Shown in pieces: positions 62,183 to 64,000 of a DNA stretch of 64,000 bases. This stretch comes from CAWAWP01 sp963841205. GTDB taxonomy: Bacteria > Chloroflexota > Ktedonobacteria > Ktedonobacterales > JADMIN01. The stretch lies in the NCBI GenBank assembly GCA_963841205.1, contig CAWJCH010000014.1, positions 124,001 to 188,000 on the forward strand, written 5' to 3'. The notes beneath the pieces are model-generated. The model was not told the DNA's origin and ran no database searches. It worked only from the letters and a program-made list of their open reading frames with translations. How positions within the stretch are numbered: position 1 is the first letter of the stretch; each line of letters opens with the position of its first letter. Made by a program: the position numbers and the translations under genes.

Positions 62183-62425
62183 TTACGCCGACTTCGCCAG
62201 GGCCGGATTGAAGGCGCGTGCGACGATCGGTTCTAGCTCCTCCCACTCGACGCTGGTCTGACGGCCATTGTCAAACTCGGCGATGAGCCAGGTGTAGATC
62301 GCTTGCAGGCGCGGATCGTCCTTTGGGACATCCAGGCCAAGGCGCTGACGGACATGAGTGAACGTAACGAAGAGCCTTCGTAAGGCGCTGTATGGCGCAA
62401 GCGAGCATAACTTGGGACCAGTCAC
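62183..62425 (-). CDS. Small hypothetical protein
   Basis: 80 residues. The central part (VTFTHVRQRLGLDVPKDDPR, AIYTWLIAEFDNGRQTSVEW) is helical and protein-like and ends with FNPALAKSA. The start is uncertain because no clear ribosome-binding site is visible. No family is recognised. Confidence 0.4.
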   Translation of the reverse strand: MTGPKLCSLAPYSALRRLFVTFTHVRQRLGLDVPKDDPRLQAIYTWLIAEFDNGRQTSVEWEELEPIVARAFNPALAKSA

Positions 62426-62529
62426 GCCGTGCGGGCCGAGGCTCAGGACTTCTAAGCTGCCTCATAGATGACTCGAGCTCACTATTCCACCCAGACATGC
62501 TAAACTAGGGCGGCTAGCGCAGTTCACTG

Positions 62530-63747
62530 ATGCCTACCTACACGGAGTCGCAGCCGATGGACATTCTTAAGGTTTTTGTCGGCCACAGCCATGACGACGA
62601 TGGCTTCTGCAGCCAGCTTGCGTCCGCCCTGCGCGGGGCGGGCGCGGACGTTTGGTGTGACGAGCAGAACATTGGCGTGGACGACCAACTAGACACCACG
62701 GAGCGCGAGCTGCGTACGCGCCCAGCTTTCATCCTGATCCTCTCACAGGCCTCAGTGGCATCACAGCGGGTCCGGGACGAGGTCAAATTGGCCTTCGCTC
62801 AGCAGCGCCGGGAGCCGGAACGAGTCCTGCTGCCAGTGCTAGCAAAGCCGCTTGGGGATGATGCTGTCTTCTGGCTCTGGCTACGGGATTTCAAAAATGC
62901 CGCGCCGTTCCCATCCGAGGAGGCCATCAGACTCACACTGCGAGCGCTGGCTCTGACGCCTGCCGGCGAAGCGCAGGTGGAGCAGATGCCTCAGTTGGGA
63001 GAGGGTGGCCCAGACCTGCTAATTCGAGGCAAGGCGCTGATGGCGCAAGGCGACTGCGTCGCGGCGCTGCGGTTCTTCGAAGTGGCGACCCAGCTCGTCC
63101 CCACCTCCTGGGACGCGTGGCACAATCGCGGCTCCGCCCTCGCCGAGTTGCAGCGTCTCGACGAGGCGCGCTTGGCCACCGAGCGGGCCCTAGCACTCGA
63201 CGCCGGAAATGCTGCAACGTGGGCCAACAGAGGTTGGCAACTCAACGACCTGAAGCGCTTTGCTGAGGCTCTCACCTCCCATGAGCGTGCCATCGCGCTT
63301 GATCGTCAGTGCGTCAAGGCCTGGGTCGGCATAGGAGGCGCTCTATATGGCCTCGCCCGCCACGCAGACGCTGCGGTCGCATACGAGCAGGCGGCTGAGT
63401 CGCTTGCTGCTTTCGAGCAAGCACTTGCTCTAGATCCGCTGAACGCAAGATCCTGGGCCGGCAAAGGCGCTGCTCTATATACGCTCAAGCGCTATGCTGA
63501 AGCTCTTGCTGCGTCGGAGCGCGCAACCGAGCTGGCCCCCCACTACGCCTACGCCTGGTCCGGTAAAGGGACCGTCCTCGAGGCCGTTGGCCGAACGGCG
63601 GAGGCGCAGGGTGCACTTGCCCGCGCAACCGAGCTGGCCCCCCACTACGCCTACGCCTGGTCCGGCAAGGCGATCGCCAAAAGCTACCTCGATCAGGCGA
63701 GGGAGTCCAAAGAAGCCGAGACGCGAGTCAGCACGCGCGGCCGCTGA
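62530..63747 (+). CDS. TIR-domain protein with tetratricopeptide repeats
   Basis: 405 residues; ATG 62557 is an alternative start. Residues about 10-130 form a Toll/interleukin-1-receptor domain: ILKVFVGHSHDDDGFCSQLA, GADVWCDEQNIGVDDQLDTT, ELRTRPAFILILSQASVASQ and RVRDEVKLAFAQ. After a linker come seven or more TPRs (about 160-395), such as AWHNRGSALAELQRLDEARL and AWSGKGTVLEAVGRTAEAQG, the last two nearly identical (APHYAYAWSGK twice). TIR domains of bacteria are NADases in defence systems or signalling modules. No partner effector gene is visible before the window ends, so a defence role is not established. Confidence 0.82.
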   Translation: MPTYTESQPMDILKVFVGHSHDDDGFCSQLASALRGAGADVWCDEQNIGVDDQLDTTERELRTRPAFILILSQASVASQRVRDEVKLAFAQQRREPERVLLPVLAKPLGDDAVFWLWLRDFKNAAPFPSEEAIRLTLRALALTPAGEAQVEQMPQLGEGGPDLLIRGKALMAQGDCVAALRFFEVATQLVPTSWDAWHNRGSALAELQRLDEARLATERALALDAGNAATWANRGWQLNDLKRFAEALTSHERAIALDRQCVKAWVGIGGALYGLARHADAAVAYEQAAESLAAFEQALALDPLNARSWAGKGAALYTLKRYAEALAASERATELAPHYAYAWSGKGTVLEAVGRTAEAQGALARATELAPHYAYAWSGKAIAKSYLDQARESKEAETRVSTRGR

Positions 63748-64000
63748 CTCGCGTCGGGTTTAATCTCCTCGACAACGCCACTCTCGCCGACTTCGTGTCT
63801 GGCCACGAGCGATTTCGCCCGAAGCCAGTTGAGGACTTAAAGTGAAGGTGTCCTGAACGCAATATATTCGGCGGAGAGATGTAGCCAGAGATGTCCACGG
63901 CATCGACAAGTCGCGGTGACTCTGGTCGCATATGATGCCGTGTCGGACTTCCATTATCAGATTCCACTCGCTTTCTAGAGCGTGTTATATCACGTAGTCC
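63748..64000. other. 253 bases at the window edge without recognisable gene
   Basis: AT-richer sequence with short open stretches only. A start for a following gene may lie outside the window. Confidence 0.3.

Noticed and set aside
62530..63747. Complete antiphage system (TIR plus sensor)
   Set aside because: Only the TIR-TPR gene is visible; no cyclase, Argonaute, nuclease or sensor gene lies within reach, so no system is claimed.

Overview
High-GC bacterial chromosome segment, most likely from the Chloroflexota (Thermomicrobia- or Ktedonobacteria-like). That guess rests on gene content: an XPB helicase paired with a Bax1-like nuclease, many IS200/IS605 TnpB modules and orphan omega-RNA-like tails, a TolB-like lipoprotein, a TIR-TPR protein and a split methylmalonyl-CoA mutase. 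The guess is moderate, because no rRNA is present. Most of the window is ordinary chromosome in short operons on both strands.

Layout. 0-2.3 kb: a flavin amine oxidase and a metallophosphoesterase (minus strand). 2.3-4.0 kb: an IS605-type tnpB carrying an in-frame HNH endonuclease gene between its RuvC-II and RuvC-III coding parts. 4.1-6.4 kb: a cation/proton antiporter and two small proteins. 6.7-11.9 kb: an XPB-like helicase, a Bax1-like nuclease and a protein with two zinc-cysteine clusters, closed by a strong terminator. 12-13.5 kb: two gene-less IS605 modules around a Yip1-like membrane protein. 13.6-17.1 kb: thiolase, methylmalonyl-CoA mutase large subunit and a GyrI-like protein. 17.2-26.4 kb: a membrane coiled-coil protein, glycerol kinase, tetrapyrrole genes hemC-hemD and an O-antigen-ligase-like protein. 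26.5-28.5 kb: a decayed tnpA/tnpB composite.

28.9-39.5 kb: parA-parB, three membrane proteins, a polyprenol-phosphate mannosyltransferase, a Crp/Fnr regulator, a lipoprotein, a PMT-like glycosyltransferase and a GNAT enzyme. 39.8-42.3 kb: an amidohydrolase and a divergent TetR regulator sharing a palindromic operator. 42.6-54.4 kb: housekeeping and accessory genes including carboxypeptidase Taq, a response regulator, ribosomal protein S20, MurB, a membrane-anchored C39-like peptidase, an EcsC-like protein and a lipoate ligase. 54.4-61.3 kb: a block whose plus strand is C-rich while its flanks are G-rich; it holds an HTH-nucleotidyl cyclase fusion, a frameshifted GrpB-like gene, a D-threonine-aldolase-like enzyme and an aldonolactone oxidase fused to a SUKH-like domain. 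The window ends with small hypotheticals and a TIR-TPR protein.

One-base frameshifts break several otherwise well-conserved genes (hemC, the second tnpB, grpB-like, C39-like peptidase, YPP-tail protein). Some may be sequencing errors, so 'broken' calls outside the transposons should be read with that in mind. A dispersed family of G/C-rich palindromic repeats fills many intergenic gaps.
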